Of a stretch of 64,000 nt of DNA, positions 10,302 through 19,747 are shown piece after piece (positions within the stretch are counted from its first letter, which is position 1; each line of letters starts with the position of its first letter). The position numbers and the translations under genes are program-made. The notes under the pieces were generated by a model, which was given only the letters and a program-made list of their open reading frames with translations, did not search any database and was not told the origin of the DNA. The DNA comes from Flavobacterium sandaracinum (GTDB taxonomy: Bacteria > Bacteroidota > Bacteroidia > Flavobacteriales > Flavobacteriaceae): positions 1-64,000 of the forward strand of contig NZ_SMFN01000010.1 of assembly GCF_004349135.1 (NCBI RefSeq), written 5' to 3'.

Positions 10302-13139
10302 TTAAAGATTGATATATAGATTCACAAAGTACGTTCGACCGTATCCGTAGAAGTATTTGGGTCCAAAAGAAGGCGTACCGCTGGAAACATCTTGGTCTCT
10401 TTCCCTGAAATTGGCATTTCGGGCTTGTTCGTATCCGCCCGTTTTATAGGTAACATCGAGCACATTGTTGATGCTGGCAAAAATTCCAACATTCTTTCCA
10501 TAGATTCGCCACGATTTTCCGCCCACAAGATTGAGCAACATGGTAGGATCAAACAGCTCTTGTTTTAGTAATACTGCGGCTCGTTCCTCAGTGGCTTCTG
10601 GAAAATTGAAACCACTTGCGGGATTTTTATAAAATATTTCGGTTCTGGAAATGGGCGAAATATCGATATAACTGTTGGTGAGGTAATTTACATTGGCGCT
10701 AATCCACCAATATTTTGGATCTCGATATTCAATTCCCAAAGAATAGGCGCGTTGTGGCATTCCTGCTTGCTTGTAATTTTTGAGGGAGGCCGTTCCAAAA
10801 TCAAAAACCGGACTCGTGTTTTCTGGAGTTGCTTCGGCATCATTTGTCAACGTCACTTTTGGATTACTGTCATACGTATATTCACCAAAAGCTGCCGAAA
10901 AAGTGGTTTTAAATGTTTGTGTCAATTGGTATTCCAAACTGAATTCGGCACCGACATTCTTTTTATTTAATTGCGTTAAGGTTTGGCTCACAAAAGCATC
11001 TGTGTTTAAATACCCCGCGCCGTCATCAAAAATTCCTTCGGCATAAAAGAACGAAATTTGAGTCGCGTTTCTAATTAGGGAATAATAGGCCGTTAGTCTG
11101 GCTTTCAGTTTTGGGGAACGATAGACATAACTGGCATCCAAACTGCTGATATTCTCACTTTCGAGTCCGTCTACAATAGAATTATTCAATCGGGAATTCG
11201 CAAAAGTATTTTTTAAAGAAGGTGCTTTGGTCAAATGTGCCGCATTGAAAGTCACCAACTGTTTTCCAGAAATTTTCAAATTGAATCCGGCTTTGAAGCC
11301 AAAGTTTTCAAACATCGCTTTCTCGCTTTTCCCGAAAGAATTGGTTTCGTAAATTCCGTTTTTGTATAAACCTTCCCTTTGATAAGTAGCACTTGAAAAA
11401 TTTTGTGCCAGATAAAAATCTACTTTATTGTACGTGAATTTGAATTGCGTAAATGCTTCTAAAGTAGTAGCAAAAAAATTATAACTGTATCCATAGGTAT
11501 CGCCAACAACAACTTGTCGGTCTGGATTATTGAGATCAGACTGCGATTGATTTCCGCTATAAAAAGCATCGATATCTTCAAAATAAGAACCGCCAAGCAA
11601 GTCTAAAAGCTGTTGAGAATTATGCGATTTTAGTTTTTTGAATGATGCTCCAGCATTCATAAAAATATTTTCCGAGAGTTGTGTACTCAAATTTGTGGTG
11701 GCGACTGCCGTTTGATCTTCTACTTGGTCTTCATATAAAACATATTTACTTTTTGTAGGTTGGTATCCCGTAATGGTTCCATTAGCATCCAAAATTGGAT
11801 TTTGATTCGCTTGGTATATTGCCATCCAATTAATTTGAGGATTGGCTAAAAATTCCGCTTTGCTTTTTTCCGCATTTTCATAATCCGGAGTGAATGCTCC
11901 CGAAAATTCTCCGTTATCCCGCGCATAGAGCGAGCTGTAATAGCTAGGCATTTTTCTGTAGTACGCAGGATCTGGACTATTCGCATTTTGAAAATCGATG
12001 TTGCTGTTGGCAATTGTTCCAAATTGATACATCACACTCGAATTCAGATTGGCTTTGTCGCTGATTTTGAAATAATGATTTAGCATAATCGTGGGTTCCT
12101 CTATCGTTTTTATGCGGGCATTTCTCTTTTCACCATCTTGAAAACCCCAATATGAATTGTATTTCACATTAGTCAATTGTGTTACTTCGGCGGTGTTTGG
12201 TGAATTTTTAGCTCTGGAATTGGGCGTGTACAGTGCGGTTAGATTCAACGAATGTTTCTCGCTTACTTTTTTTTCGAGGCTTATAAAAAAAGAATTTGCA
12301 TCATAACTGGTCCCTTCAAAATAGCCTTCCTGTGCCCAGCGTTTTCCTGCTGAAACTACAAAAGCCCAACCACGAGAATTCATACCGGAAGCATGGGTTG
12401 CCATCGTGCGCCAACTGTAATTGGTATTGGTCCCTGAAAATGTAATTCGGGAACCCGGCCTGTAAATAGAAGCGCGGGTATTGATTTCCTGTGTTCCCAA
12501 AATACCGCCGAACGTATAATCCGATGGGGCAGTCCCGAGTGTAAATTCTTGGTTGCGAAGCGCGTCATTCAATCCGCCCCATTCGCCCCATTGTGGTCGT
12601 CCATCATAAATTTTATTCATAGCAACGCCATTAATCATCATTGTAGAATGTTCGCTGTCTAATCCGCGAACTCTAAAACGGGCTTGTCCCCAATTGAAGG
12701 CGGCGGCTTGCAAGAAAGCATCTCGGGATGATTGCAGGAGTCCGGAAGTACTTTCGGAACTGCTGTTGTTCTCGCCGAAATCACTTTCGATAAGTGTGAT
12801 GATACTGCTTTGTTGTTCTATTGATTGATCTTCTTCGAGCGCAATCATTCCTAAATCCAGCATTTGTCCTTCGATAATTTCAATGGGATACAAGCCATCT
12901 TGGAATCCCTGACTGTGTACTAGCAACAAGATATTTCCTGTGGGAACAGCATCAAAACTAAAATTACCATCTTCTTTTGTGAGTTGCATTACTGTAGAAT
13001 TTTGAATGCTGACGACGACAAATCCCAATGGGTTTTGGGTCTTTGAATCCACTACTTTTCCAAAAAAACCTGTTTTGTTTTGTGCCGTAATGCATCCCAG
13101 TTGAATGATAAAAAAGAAAGCAACGTAAAATTTATTCAT
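10302..13139 (-). CDS. TonB-dependent outer-membrane receptor
   Basis: The start chosen gives MNKFYVAFFFIIQLGCITAQ, a good signal peptide; a longer frame adds 36 unlikely residues. The 945-residue protein has a CarboxypepD_reg-like domain (about 25-105: GKVVDSKTQNPLGFVVV), a plug domain (FRVRGLDSEHSTMMINGVAMN), and a long beta-barrel ending in an aromatic C-terminal strand (YFVNLYINL). Such receptors import large or scarce substrates using TonB energy. The downstream partner lipoprotein (8936-10291) suggests a dedicated surface uptake pair. No iron- or B12-specific regulatory site was recognised upstream, so the substrate stays open. Confidence 0.93.
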   Translation of the reverse strand: MNKFYVAFFFIIQLGCITAQNKTGFFGKVVDSKTQNPLGFVVVSIQNSTVMQLTKEDGNFSFDAVPTGNILLLVHSQGFQDGLYPIEIIEGQMLDLGMIALEEDQSIEQQSSIITLIESDFGENNSSSESTSGLLQSSRDAFLQAAAFNWGQARFRVRGLDSEHSTMMINGVAMNKIYDGRPQWGEWGGLNDALRNQEFTLGTAPSDYTFGGILGTQEINTRASIYRPGSRITFSGTNTNYSWRTMATHASGMNSRGWAFVVSAGKRWAQEGYFEGTSYDANSFFISLEKKVSEKHSLNLTALYTPNSRAKNSPNTAEVTQLTNVKYNSYWGFQDGEKRNARIKTIEEPTIMLNHYFKISDKANLNSSVMYQFGTIANSNIDFQNANSPDPAYYRKMPSYYSSLYARDNGEFSGAFTPDYENAEKSKAEFLANPQINWMAIYQANQNPILDANGTITGYQPTKSKYVLYEDQVEDQTAVATTNLSTQLSENIFMNAGASFKKLKSHNSQQLLDLLGGSYFEDIDAFYSGNQSQSDLNNPDRQVVVGDTYGYSYNFFATTLEAFTQFKFTYNKVDFYLAQNFSSATYQREGLYKNGIYETNSFGKSEKAMFENFGFKAGFNLKISGKQLVTFNAAHLTKAPSLKNTFANSRLNNSIVDGLESENISSLDASYVYRSPKLKARLTAYYSLIRNATQISFFYAEGIFDDGAGYLNTDAFVSQTLTQLNKKNVGAEFSLEYQLTQTFKTTFSAAFGEYTYDSNPKVTLTNDAEATPENTSPVFDFGTASLKNYKQAGMPQRAYSLGIEYRDPKYWWISANVNYLTNSYIDISPISRTEIFYKNPASGFNFPEATEERAAVLLKQELFDPTMLLNLVGGKSWRIYGKNVGIFASINNVLDVTYKTGGYEQARNANFRERDQDVSSGTPSFGPKYFYGYGRTYFVNLYINL

Positions 13140-13247
13140 AGATGCAACGGATGATGGTTTATATTTCTTTAAAAGTAAAAATTCAATAAGAAGTTCAACC
13201 GTTAGAATGAATGGCAACGGTTGAACTAAAAACATTGAAAACGTCAT

Positions 13248-13590
13248 CCGAAATAGGATAACGTTAAATAATTAAAATTGAATTTTGGAAAAAGTGGTAT
13301 AAACCTTAAATGCGATACTGCTGACTAGGTGGTATTTTACAGGCAGTATTGAATGAAAATAATCTATGAAAGAATTATAATGTTAAATGTATTAAAAAAA
13401 TACTAACATATTGATTTTCAATGCAACTATTTTTATCGAATCTGTTTTTGGGGAAAGTTCTTAGATAATGGGAACGAATTCAGTAGCCCCGATGGCAGCA
13501 AGTATCCCACGCTTTTGGGCGTGGATACTGCGAACAGCGGGACAATTTGTTTTTATGGAAACGAAATATAGTGCTCCCAAAAATTTACAG
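13248..13590. other. Gap between receptor and MFS gene
   Basis: No gene was found in this AT-rich stretch. It holds the reverse-oriented hairpin element at 13484-13542 and the upstream region of the TonB receptor, in which no clear TAnnTTTG promoter was found. Confidence 0.5.
13484..13542 (-). repeat. 3' hairpin element, copy D
   Basis: Read on the minus strand it has CCCGCT-like 5' flank, GATA-type hairpin arms (stem ATCCCACGC/GCGTGGAT around TTTT) and the ending ATCGGGGCTA. These are the conserved edges of the element at 26059-26142. It begins 48 bp after the stop codon of the minus-strand MFS gene, in the sense direction of that gene. Confidence 0.6.
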
Positions 13591-14802
13591 TTACTCGATT
13601 GCTTTGATTCGGGATACCATTAACGCAATTAAAACTCCAAAAATACCGATGAATGCAAACGAAAATCTGAGGCTTGACAGCTCCGCGATGTAACCGATGA
13701 TGGGCGGACCCATTAAAAAACCTAGAAAACTAACGCTCGAAACTGTGGTTAAAGCTACGCTGGGCGATACATTTGGGGTTTTTCCGGCTACACTATAAAC
13801 CGTAGGAACGATGGTGGAAACTCCTAAACCAACAAACATAAACGCGATGGTGGCAGGAATGACAAATGGGAAAAATACAGCTGTAAAAAGTCCAGCTGAT
13901 ATCATGATGCCGCTGATTTGCAAGACGTTTTTTCGACCAAATTTACGAATCATACCGTCACCTAAGAAACGTCCGCCGGCCATCATAATCATAAAAGAAG
14001 TGTACCCTAGAATGACTAATGGTCCGGGCGCTTTGATGACATCTTTGAAATAAACGCCACTCCAGTCGAACATCACGCCTTCGCTGGCCATGCAACAAAA
14101 CCCGATTATTCCCAACCAAATCAGCGCACTATCCGGTTTTGAAAATAATTTTTTCTTCTCGGTTTGGATCGTTTCTTTGGCTTTTATTAAAAATTTATAG
14201 TTGAACGCCATCATCAAAAATACGATTCCGGCCACAATGAGAAAGTGAGTATAAGGCGAGAGCTCAAAAGCTAACATTGCAAGTCCAACTAATGCACCCA
14301 TGAATCCTGCAAAACTCCACATCCCGTGAAAAGAGGACATAATGGTTTTTTTGAACAGTACTTCGGTGTAAACGCCTTGTGTGTTTACGGCGATATTAGA
14401 TAGATTTCCGAAGATTCCAAATACGAATAATCCTAATGACAATTGCCAAGCCGCTGTAGCCAAACCTAAATTGGTCATGCTAAAAACGTATAATAAAAGG
14501 GAGAATATCAAGATTCTGTGACTTCCAAAGCGGGTAACTAATTGTCCTGAAAAAGGCATAATTACTAATTGTCCTAATGGTAAAGCGAATAGAATACTTC
14601 CTAAATCTCCTTCGCTCAATTGCAATGCCGTTTTAATATCTGGAATGCGGCTGGCCCAGGTGGCAAAACACAAACCCATCCCAAAATAAAACATGGAAAC
14701 TGCCCAACGGATTCGGTTTAGATAAGAAACCTTTGCGTCCTTGTAGGTTTTCTTGAATTTGGCTTTCGTTTTTGACCTTCCTAAAAAGTTTAAATTTATC
14801 AA
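13591..14802 (-). CDS. MFS transporter, YbjJ-like
   Basis: This is a 403-residue inner-membrane protein with about 12 hydrophobic segments and a cytoplasmic N-terminal tail of about 28 basic residues. The motif GMGLCFATWASRIPDIK near the first helix and EGVMFDWSGVYFKD in the second half are typical of the YbjJ-type major facilitator group, whose substrates are poorly defined. An alternative start further downstream would remove the basic tail. It is transcribed alone on the minus strand. Substrate cannot be deduced from the sequence or neighbours. Confidence 0.85.
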   Translation of the reverse strand: MINLNFLGRSKTKAKFKKTYKDAKVSYLNRIRWAVSMFYFGMGLCFATWASRIPDIKTALQLSEGDLGSILFALPLGQLVIMPFSGQLVTRFGSHRILIFSLLLYVFSMTNLGLATAAWQLSLGLFVFGIFGNLSNIAVNTQGVYTEVLFKKTIMSSFHGMWSFAGFMGALVGLAMLAFELSPYTHFLIVAGIVFLMMAFNYKFLIKAKETIQTEKKKLFSKPDSALIWLGIIGFCCMASEGVMFDWSGVYFKDVIKAPGPLVILGYTSFMIMMAGGRFLGDGMIRKFGRKNVLQISGIMISAGLFTAVFFPFVIPATIAFMFVGLGVSTIVPTVYSVAGKTPNVSPSVALTTVSSVSFLGFLMGPPIIGYIAELSSLRFSFAFIGIFGVLIALMVSRIKAIE

Positions 14803-14936
14803 AGTGATTTATTTTAGCATTTAATGGGTCAAAATTACAAAAAGCAATCATTGGATGTGTCAAAACAACACATTTGAGGAAAAATACAACGTTATTGTTT
14901 ATAAAAAAAACAAAGTAATCCTATAAAAAATTAATC

Positions 14937-15140
14937 ACCGCGAATTCGCAAATTTCAAAAAAAAAAATAAAATTTGCGAATTTGCGGTTGGTTTTACAAA
15001 TCAATTACCTTTTTCTGAGCGCTGCTTTGAATTGCAGCTTCAATAATTTGCATCACATGCACGCCATCTTGTGACGATACCGGTTCTATAGCGTCATTTA
15101 TAATCGAATAATAAACCCCGTCAAAAAAATCATAATGATT
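14937..15140 (-). pseudogene. Duplicated 3' fragment of the adjacent oxidoreductase gene
   Basis: This stretch is a direct tandem copy (period 204-205 bp) of 15141-15345. It contains the last 45 or so codons of the Gfo/Idh/MocA gene with its stop codon, plus the downstream hairpin CCGCGAATTCGCAAATT/AATTTGCGAATTTGCGG. A few substitutions separate the copies (for example Ala-Ile-Glu-Pro against Ala-Ile-Glu-Leu). It has no start and cannot be expressed as a protein. Confidence 0.85.
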
Positions 15141-15198
15141 ACCGCGAATTCGCTAATTTATAAAAAAGTATAGAAAATTTGCGAATTTGCGGTTGGTT

Positions 15199-16239
15199 TT
15201 ACAAATCAATTACCTTTTTCTGAGCGCTGCTTTGAATTGCAGCTTCAATAATTTGCATCACATGCACGCCATCTTGTGACGATACCAGTTCTATAGCGTC
15301 ATTTATAATCGAATGATAAACTCCGTCAAAAAAATCATAATAATTCCCTTGAAGTGTGGGTATAATTTCCTGAACAATTTCTCCATTAATTTCAGTGTGC
15401 AACAATCCTCGCTTTTCGATGGATTCTGTTCCCCACGTTTCTAAATTTGGTTTATTTCCTAGTTTTAATTCGTCTTCCTGAACATCACCACGCGGTTTCA
15501 GGAACGAACCCTTCTTGCCATGAATAATAAAAGCCGGAATTGCTTCGCGTACAAAAAAACCAGCTTTTAATCGGACGCGGAAATTGGAATAGTACAGTAA
15601 AATATCAATGTAATCATCTACCAACGAATGTTCCCTTGTAATCCGAATATCGGCAAAAACGGATTGCGGCAATCCAAACAAACACAGTGCCTGATCAATT
15701 AAATGTGGTCCTAAATCCTTCAGAATTCCGGCTCCAGAATTAGCAGTTTCCTTGTGTTGTTTTGGACTCAAAAGTGGATTGTAGCGATCAAAATGGAATT
15801 CGGCTTCCACGATATCACCTAATACTTTATCCGAAATAATTTTCTGTACGGTTTTGAAATCACTGTCCCATCTTCTGTTTTGGAACACGGCTAGTTTTAC
15901 TCCTTTTTCTTTGGCGATAGCCGCTAATTCCTGCGCTTGGGCAACGGTTGTGGTAAATGCTTTTTCGACAATGGCGTGTTTTCCGGCCAAAAGAACTTGT
16001 TTTGCATAGTCATAATGGGTCTCGACTGGCGTATTTACAATGACTAAATCTACGTCATCTTCTAATAATTCTTCTATTGACACATAGCTTTTCACCTCTG
16101 GAAAATCGTGATGAATCAGCTTTTTATTGCGTTCCCAAGAACCAAGAAGTTCAAATCCAGGGTGAAAGGCGAGGAACGGAGCGTGAAATACTTTACCAGA
16201 CATTCCGTAGGAGAGTAAAGCTGTTTTTATTTTATCCAT
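15199..16239 (-). CDS. Gfo/Idh/MocA family oxidoreductase
   Basis: The start MDKIKTALLSYGMSGKVF is preferred over one seven codons upstream because it matches the usual start of the family. The 346-residue protein has an N-terminal Rossmann fold (GMSGKVFHAPFL, about 10-120) with the family motif appearing as VEKAF, a variant of the usual EKP. The C-terminal half is the alpha/beta substrate domain, with GILKDLGPHLIDQAL supplying the conserved HLID histidine and aspartate. Close relatives include YvaA/YdgJ-type NAD(P)-dependent sugar or inositol dehydrogenases. The substrate is uncertain. Its 3' end is duplicated in tandem just downstream. Confidence 0.88.
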   Translation of the reverse strand: MDKIKTALLSYGMSGKVFHAPFLAFHPGFELLGSWERNKKLIHHDFPEVKSYVSIEELLEDDVDLVIVNTPVETHYDYAKQVLLAGKHAIVEKAFTTTVAQAQELAAIAKEKGVKLAVFQNRRWDSDFKTVQKIISDKVLGDIVEAEFHFDRYNPLLSPKQHKETANSGAGILKDLGPHLIDQALCLFGLPQSVFADIRITREHSLVDDYIDILLYYSNFRVRLKAGFFVREAIPAFIIHGKKGSFLKPRGDVQEDELKLGNKPNLETWGTESIEKRGLLHTEINGEIVQEIIPTLQGNYYDFFDGVYHSIINDAIELVSSQDGVHVMQIIEAAIQSSAQKKVIDL

Positions 16240-16273
16240 GAAGTTCGTGTTATTGTACATTTTATTTTTTGAA

Positions 16274-16890
16274 ACATATAAGTCATATAAGTTTTAACAA
16301 AAAGCTTGACTGAACCATAAAGCTAAACCTTAACTTTCTTAATGGTTTAAAAAGCGAAAAGATTTTTTTTGAACCATATAAGGCTTTTAAGTTCATATAA
16401 GAAAAGCTCAATGAAATTGAAAAGCCAAACCTTAACTTTCTTAATGCCTTAATGGTTTAATTTTTTTTTGGTATAAACATATAAGTCATTTAAGTTTTAA
16501 CAAAAAGCTTGACAGAACCATAAAGCCAAATCTTAACTTTCTTAATTCCTTAATGGTTTAAAAAGCGAAAAGATTTTTTTTTTGAACCATATAAGGCTTT
16601 TAAGTTCATATAAGAAAAGCTCAATGAAATTGAAAAGCCAAACCTTAACTTTCTTAATGCCTTAATGGTTTAATTTTTTTTTGGGTATAAACATATAAGT
16701 CATTTAAGTTTTAACAAAAAGCTTGACAGAACCATAAAGCCAAATCTTAACTTTCTTAATTCCTTAATGGTTTAAAAACCGAAGAGATGTTTTTTCGAAC
16801 CATATACGGCATTTAAGTTCATATAAGAACTGGATGTTTTTTTCCAGTTCTAAAAGTAAAACTTACATGACTTATATGTTTGAAAATTAT
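16274..16890. repeat. Three tandem non-coding repeats of about 205-214 bp
   Basis: Units begin with ACATATAAGTCAT at 16274, 16477 and 16691. Shared segments are GTTTTAACAAAAAGCTTGAC, CTTAACTTTCTTAAT, CCTTAATGGTTTAA and CATATAAGGCTTTTAAG. The third unit is diverged at its end, which carries an inverted TGACTTATATGTTT. The array fills the 655-bp gap between two minus-strand oxidoreductase genes and has no conserved open frame. Confidence 0.85.
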
Positions 16891-16894
16891 AATC

Positions 16895-17962
16895 TTATTT
16901 TTTAGCTCTTTCGTATTGCTTTGGCCATTCGATTTCCGCTTCTAAATCATGGGCAAATGTCAATCCAAGATAAGGATTTCTAAGAGATTCTCTGGCAAAT
17001 AATACTAAATCTGCTTTTCCAGAGGCAATGATTTCCTCGGCTTGAGCCGCCTCGGTGATTAAACCAACTGCGCCTGTTAGGATTCCGGTTTCTTTTTTTA
17101 TGCTTTCGGCAAAAGGGACTTGGTAATTTGGTCCTAACGGAATTTGTTGGTGTGAAACCGCTCCACCCGAGGAAACATCGATTAAGTCGACTCCTTTTTC
17201 TTTTAGTATTTTCGAAAGCTGTACGGATTCTTCGATATTCCAACCACCTTCTGCCCAGTCTGTAGCCGAAATTCTAACGAATAAAGGCATGTTTTCCGGC
17301 CATTCTGACTTAACTGCTGCTACAACATCAAGTGTCAAACGGATTCGGTTTTCAAAACTTCCACCGTATTCGTCGGTTCTAAAATTAGATAGTGGCGACA
17401 AAAACTGATGAATCAAATACCCGTGCGCCGCATGAATTTCCATTACCTGAAAACCCGCTTGCACCGCTCTTTTTGTAGCCGATTTAAAATCAGCAACTAC
17501 TTTTTGAATTCCGTTTTGATCTAAAGCAATAGGAGCGTTTTCAGTGTGATGATACGCCACAGCACTTGGCGCTACGGTATCCCAACCGCCTTGTTCAACG
17601 GCTACTTTCCTACCACCATTCCATGGTGATGCTGCACTGGCTTTTCGACCGGCATGCGCCAATTGGATTCCGGGAACCGAGTTTTGACTGACAATAAAAC
17701 GATTAATTTGCTGCAACTTTTCGATTTGTTCGTCTTTCCAAAGCCCTAAATCTTCTGGTGAAATCCGGCCTTCGGGAGAAACTGAAGTCGCTTCCTGAAT
17801 GATTAATCCTGCGCCACCACTAGCACGACTGCCTAAATGTACAAGATGCCAATCATTGGCAAAGCCATCAGTAGCTGAATATTGGCACATCGGAGAAATA
17901 GCAATTCTATTTTTAAGGGTAATACTTTTTATTTGAAGAGGAGAAAATAATTTTGAAGACAT
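16895..17962 (-). CDS. namA: NADPH dehydrogenase, old yellow enzyme family (YqjM-like)
   Basis: This is a FMN-dependent ene-reductase of 355 residues forming a TIM barrel. C26 and Y28 in PMCQYSA are the residues that define the YqjM (thermophilic-like) subclass of old yellow enzymes. H177 and H180 in HAAHGYL bind the phenolate or carbonyl of the substrate. Other signatures are LAHAGRKA and the phosphate-binding glycines near the C-terminus (LFARESLRNP). It reduces activated C=C bonds of enals, enones or nitro compounds and may serve in oxidative-stress defence. It is transcribed alone, divergently from rseP. Confidence 0.93.
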   Translation of the reverse strand: MSSKLFSPLQIKSITLKNRIAISPMCQYSATDGFANDWHLVHLGSRASGGAGLIIQEATSVSPEGRISPEDLGLWKDEQIEKLQQINRFIVSQNSVPGIQLAHAGRKASAASPWNGGRKVAVEQGGWDTVAPSAVAYHHTENAPIALDQNGIQKVVADFKSATKRAVQAGFQVMEIHAAHGYLIHQFLSPLSNFRTDEYGGSFENRIRLTLDVVAAVKSEWPENMPLFVRISATDWAEGGWNIEESVQLSKILKEKGVDLIDVSSGGAVSHQQIPLGPNYQVPFAESIKKETGILTGAVGLITEAAQAEEIIASGKADLVLFARESLRNPYLGLTFAHDLEAEIEWPKQYERAKK

Positions 17963-18090
17963 ACAATTGATTTTAAAGTGAAGAAAACGAGAAATATTCG
18001 TTTCAAAAAAGTAAAGTTAAGAGACTCGTTCGAAAGTAAAAATTGAAATTCGATTAATTAACAAACATTTAAAATCTTCTGGAACAATTA

Positions 18091-18124
18091 TTGTAAAATA
18101 AACAAATAGAAAACCTTACTTTTG
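18091..18124 (+). promoter_or_regulatory. Promoter upstream of rseP
   Basis: TTG at 18091-18093 and TACTTTTG at 18117-18124 are spaced by 23 bp, close to the Bacteroidetes promoter pattern. They lie 63 bp before the rseP start. Confidence 0.5.
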
Positions 18125-18186
18125 TGAGTTATAAATTTAAATTAATAAGAGGATTAGATTTCTTCGTTCCTCGCAATGACAAATAA

Positions 18187-19536
18187 ATGGACATAGTTAT
18201 CAAGCTTTCTCAATTTTTATTGAGCTTATCATTACTTATAATACTTCACGAATTAGGACATTTCATTCCTGCTAAACTGTTTAAAACCAGAGTCGAAAAA
18301 TTCTACTTATTTTTTGACGTTAAATATTCCCTTATCAAAAAGAAAATTGGCGAAACCGAATACGGAATTGGTTGGTTGCCTCTAGGTGGTTACGTAAAAA
18401 TATCTGGAATGATTGACGAAAGTATGGACAAGGAACAAATGGCCTTGCCACCTCAACCATGGGAGTTTCGTTCAAAACCGGCTTGGCAACGTTTAATTAT
18501 CATGTTGGGTGGTGTAACTGTCAATTTTATTTTGGCTTTCATAATTTATATCGGAATGGCTTTTGCTTATGGCGATACCTATATTGCAACTGAAGATTTG
18601 AAGGATGGCATCTGGGTGACCAATCCTGCGATCGAGAATGCTGGAATTCAAACTGGTGATAAAATTATTTCTGTAAATGGAAATAAAATCGAACGGTTTG
18701 ATGACATTTCTAAAAACTTGTACATGGCTTCAGAAGTAACTTTAGAACGAAAAAATGAAATTAAAACTATAAAATTCCCAATAAATATTATCAATCAGAT
18801 CAGTAATTCTGGTGTCAAACGTACTTTGGTAGAAATGAGAATTCCATTTATAGTTAGTGTAGTAGAAAAAAACTCACTTAATTATCAAAGTTTAAAATCT
18901 TCAGATATCATAACTCACTTTAATGGAGTTCCTGTAAAATATGCCGATGAAGCAATAGCTAAGTTTAAAAATTTTAGTGGTAAAACTGTTCCCATAACTC
19001 TAAAAAGAGGTGATAAAATTGTTCAAACCACTGTGAAAATCAATGACGAATCCAAATTACAAATAGCTTATGCTACACGATTACCGTATTCAAATATTGA
19101 AAAATTGAATCTTTACAAAATAAATCGAGAAGAATATAGTTTTACTGAATCTATTCCTATTGGACTTACTACTGGTGTTGATGGCTTAATTGATTACGGA
19201 AATCAACTTAAAAAAATATTTAATCCAAAAACAGAGGCTTATAAAGAAGTCGGTGGCTTTGCTGCAATTTTTAATATTTTTCCTAACACATGGAGTTGGG
19301 AGTCATTTTGGTCAATCACTGCTTTATTATCGATTATGCTTGGTGTAATGAACTTATTGCCTATTCCAGCACTTGATGGTGGTCACGTGATGTTTTTATT
19401 ATATGAAATCATCAGCGGTAAAAAACCAAGCGATAAATTCCTAGAAAATGCGCAAATGGTTGGTTTCGTATTACTTATAACACTGTTACTATTTGCTAAC
19501 GGAAATGACATTTACAAGGCAATTGTAGGGAAGTAA
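18187..19536 (+). CDS. rseP: Site-2 zinc metalloprotease RseP
   Basis: RseP is an intramembrane protease that cleaves anti-sigma factors and remnant signal peptides in the inner membrane. The 449-residue protein has the zinc motif H21-E22-LG-H25 in the first membrane helix and the third ligand D397 in ALDGGH in the last helices. Two PDZ domains lie between (about 125-290). Flanking membrane helices are present at about 105-125 and 375-445. It has its own promoter and is followed by tRNA-Asn on the same strand. Substrates in Bacteroidetes are probably anti-sigma factors of ECF regulators. Confidence 0.95.
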   Translation: MDIVIKLSQFLLSLSLLIILHELGHFIPAKLFKTRVEKFYLFFDVKYSLIKKKIGETEYGIGWLPLGGYVKISGMIDESMDKEQMALPPQPWEFRSKPAWQRLIIMLGGVTVNFILAFIIYIGMAFAYGDTYIATEDLKDGIWVTNPAIENAGIQTGDKIISVNGNKIERFDDISKNLYMASEVTLERKNEIKTIKFPINIINQISNSGVKRTLVEMRIPFIVSVVEKNSLNYQSLKSSDIITHFNGVPVKYADEAIAKFKNFSGKTVPITLKRGDKIVQTTVKINDESKLQIAYATRLPYSNIEKLNLYKINREEYSFTESIPIGLTTGVDGLIDYGNQLKKIFNPKTEAYKEVGGFAAIFNIFPNTWSWESFWSITALLSIMLGVMNLLPIPALDGGHVMFLLYEIISGKKPSDKFLENAQMVGFVLLITLLLFANGNDIYKAIVGK

Positions 19537-19564
19537 AAAAAATTAAAAAAAGTTTGATTTTTAT

Positions 19565-19594
19565 TTGCACAAACCAAATGATAGCCTATCTTTG
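19565..19594 (+). promoter_or_regulatory. Promoter of tRNA-Asn
   Basis: TTG at 19565-19567, a 19-bp spacer, and TATCTTTG at 19587-19594 match the Bacteroidetes consensus exactly. The mature tRNA begins 80 bp downstream, so the transcript should carry a 5' leader. Confidence 0.75.
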
Positions 19595-19673
19595 CACCGC
19601 TTTACAACTGAAACGAACATCACAATAAAGCAGCAAAAACGTTCATTCATTATTAGAATAAAAATATACAGTT

Positions 19674-19747
19674 TCCTTCTTAGCTCAGTTGGTTAGAGCA
19701 TCTGACTGTTAATCAGAGGGTCCTTGGTTCGAGCCCAAGAGAGGGAG
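19674..19747 (+). tRNA. tRNA-Asn (anticodon GTT)
   Basis: The 74-nt cloverleaf has acceptor arms TCCTTCT and AGAGGGA, the D-arm GCTC/GAGC, the anticodon stem TCTGA/TCAGA with loop CTGTTAA (anticodon GTT at 19708-19710), and the T-arm CTTGG-TTCGAGC-CCAAG. The discriminator base is G. CCA is not encoded. It is immediately followed by tandem repeats that reuse its last 15 or so nucleotides. Confidence 0.97.

Noticed and set aside
10322..10552. Frames on both strands inside the TonB receptor gene
   Set aside because: They are shadows of a long, clearly coding gene.
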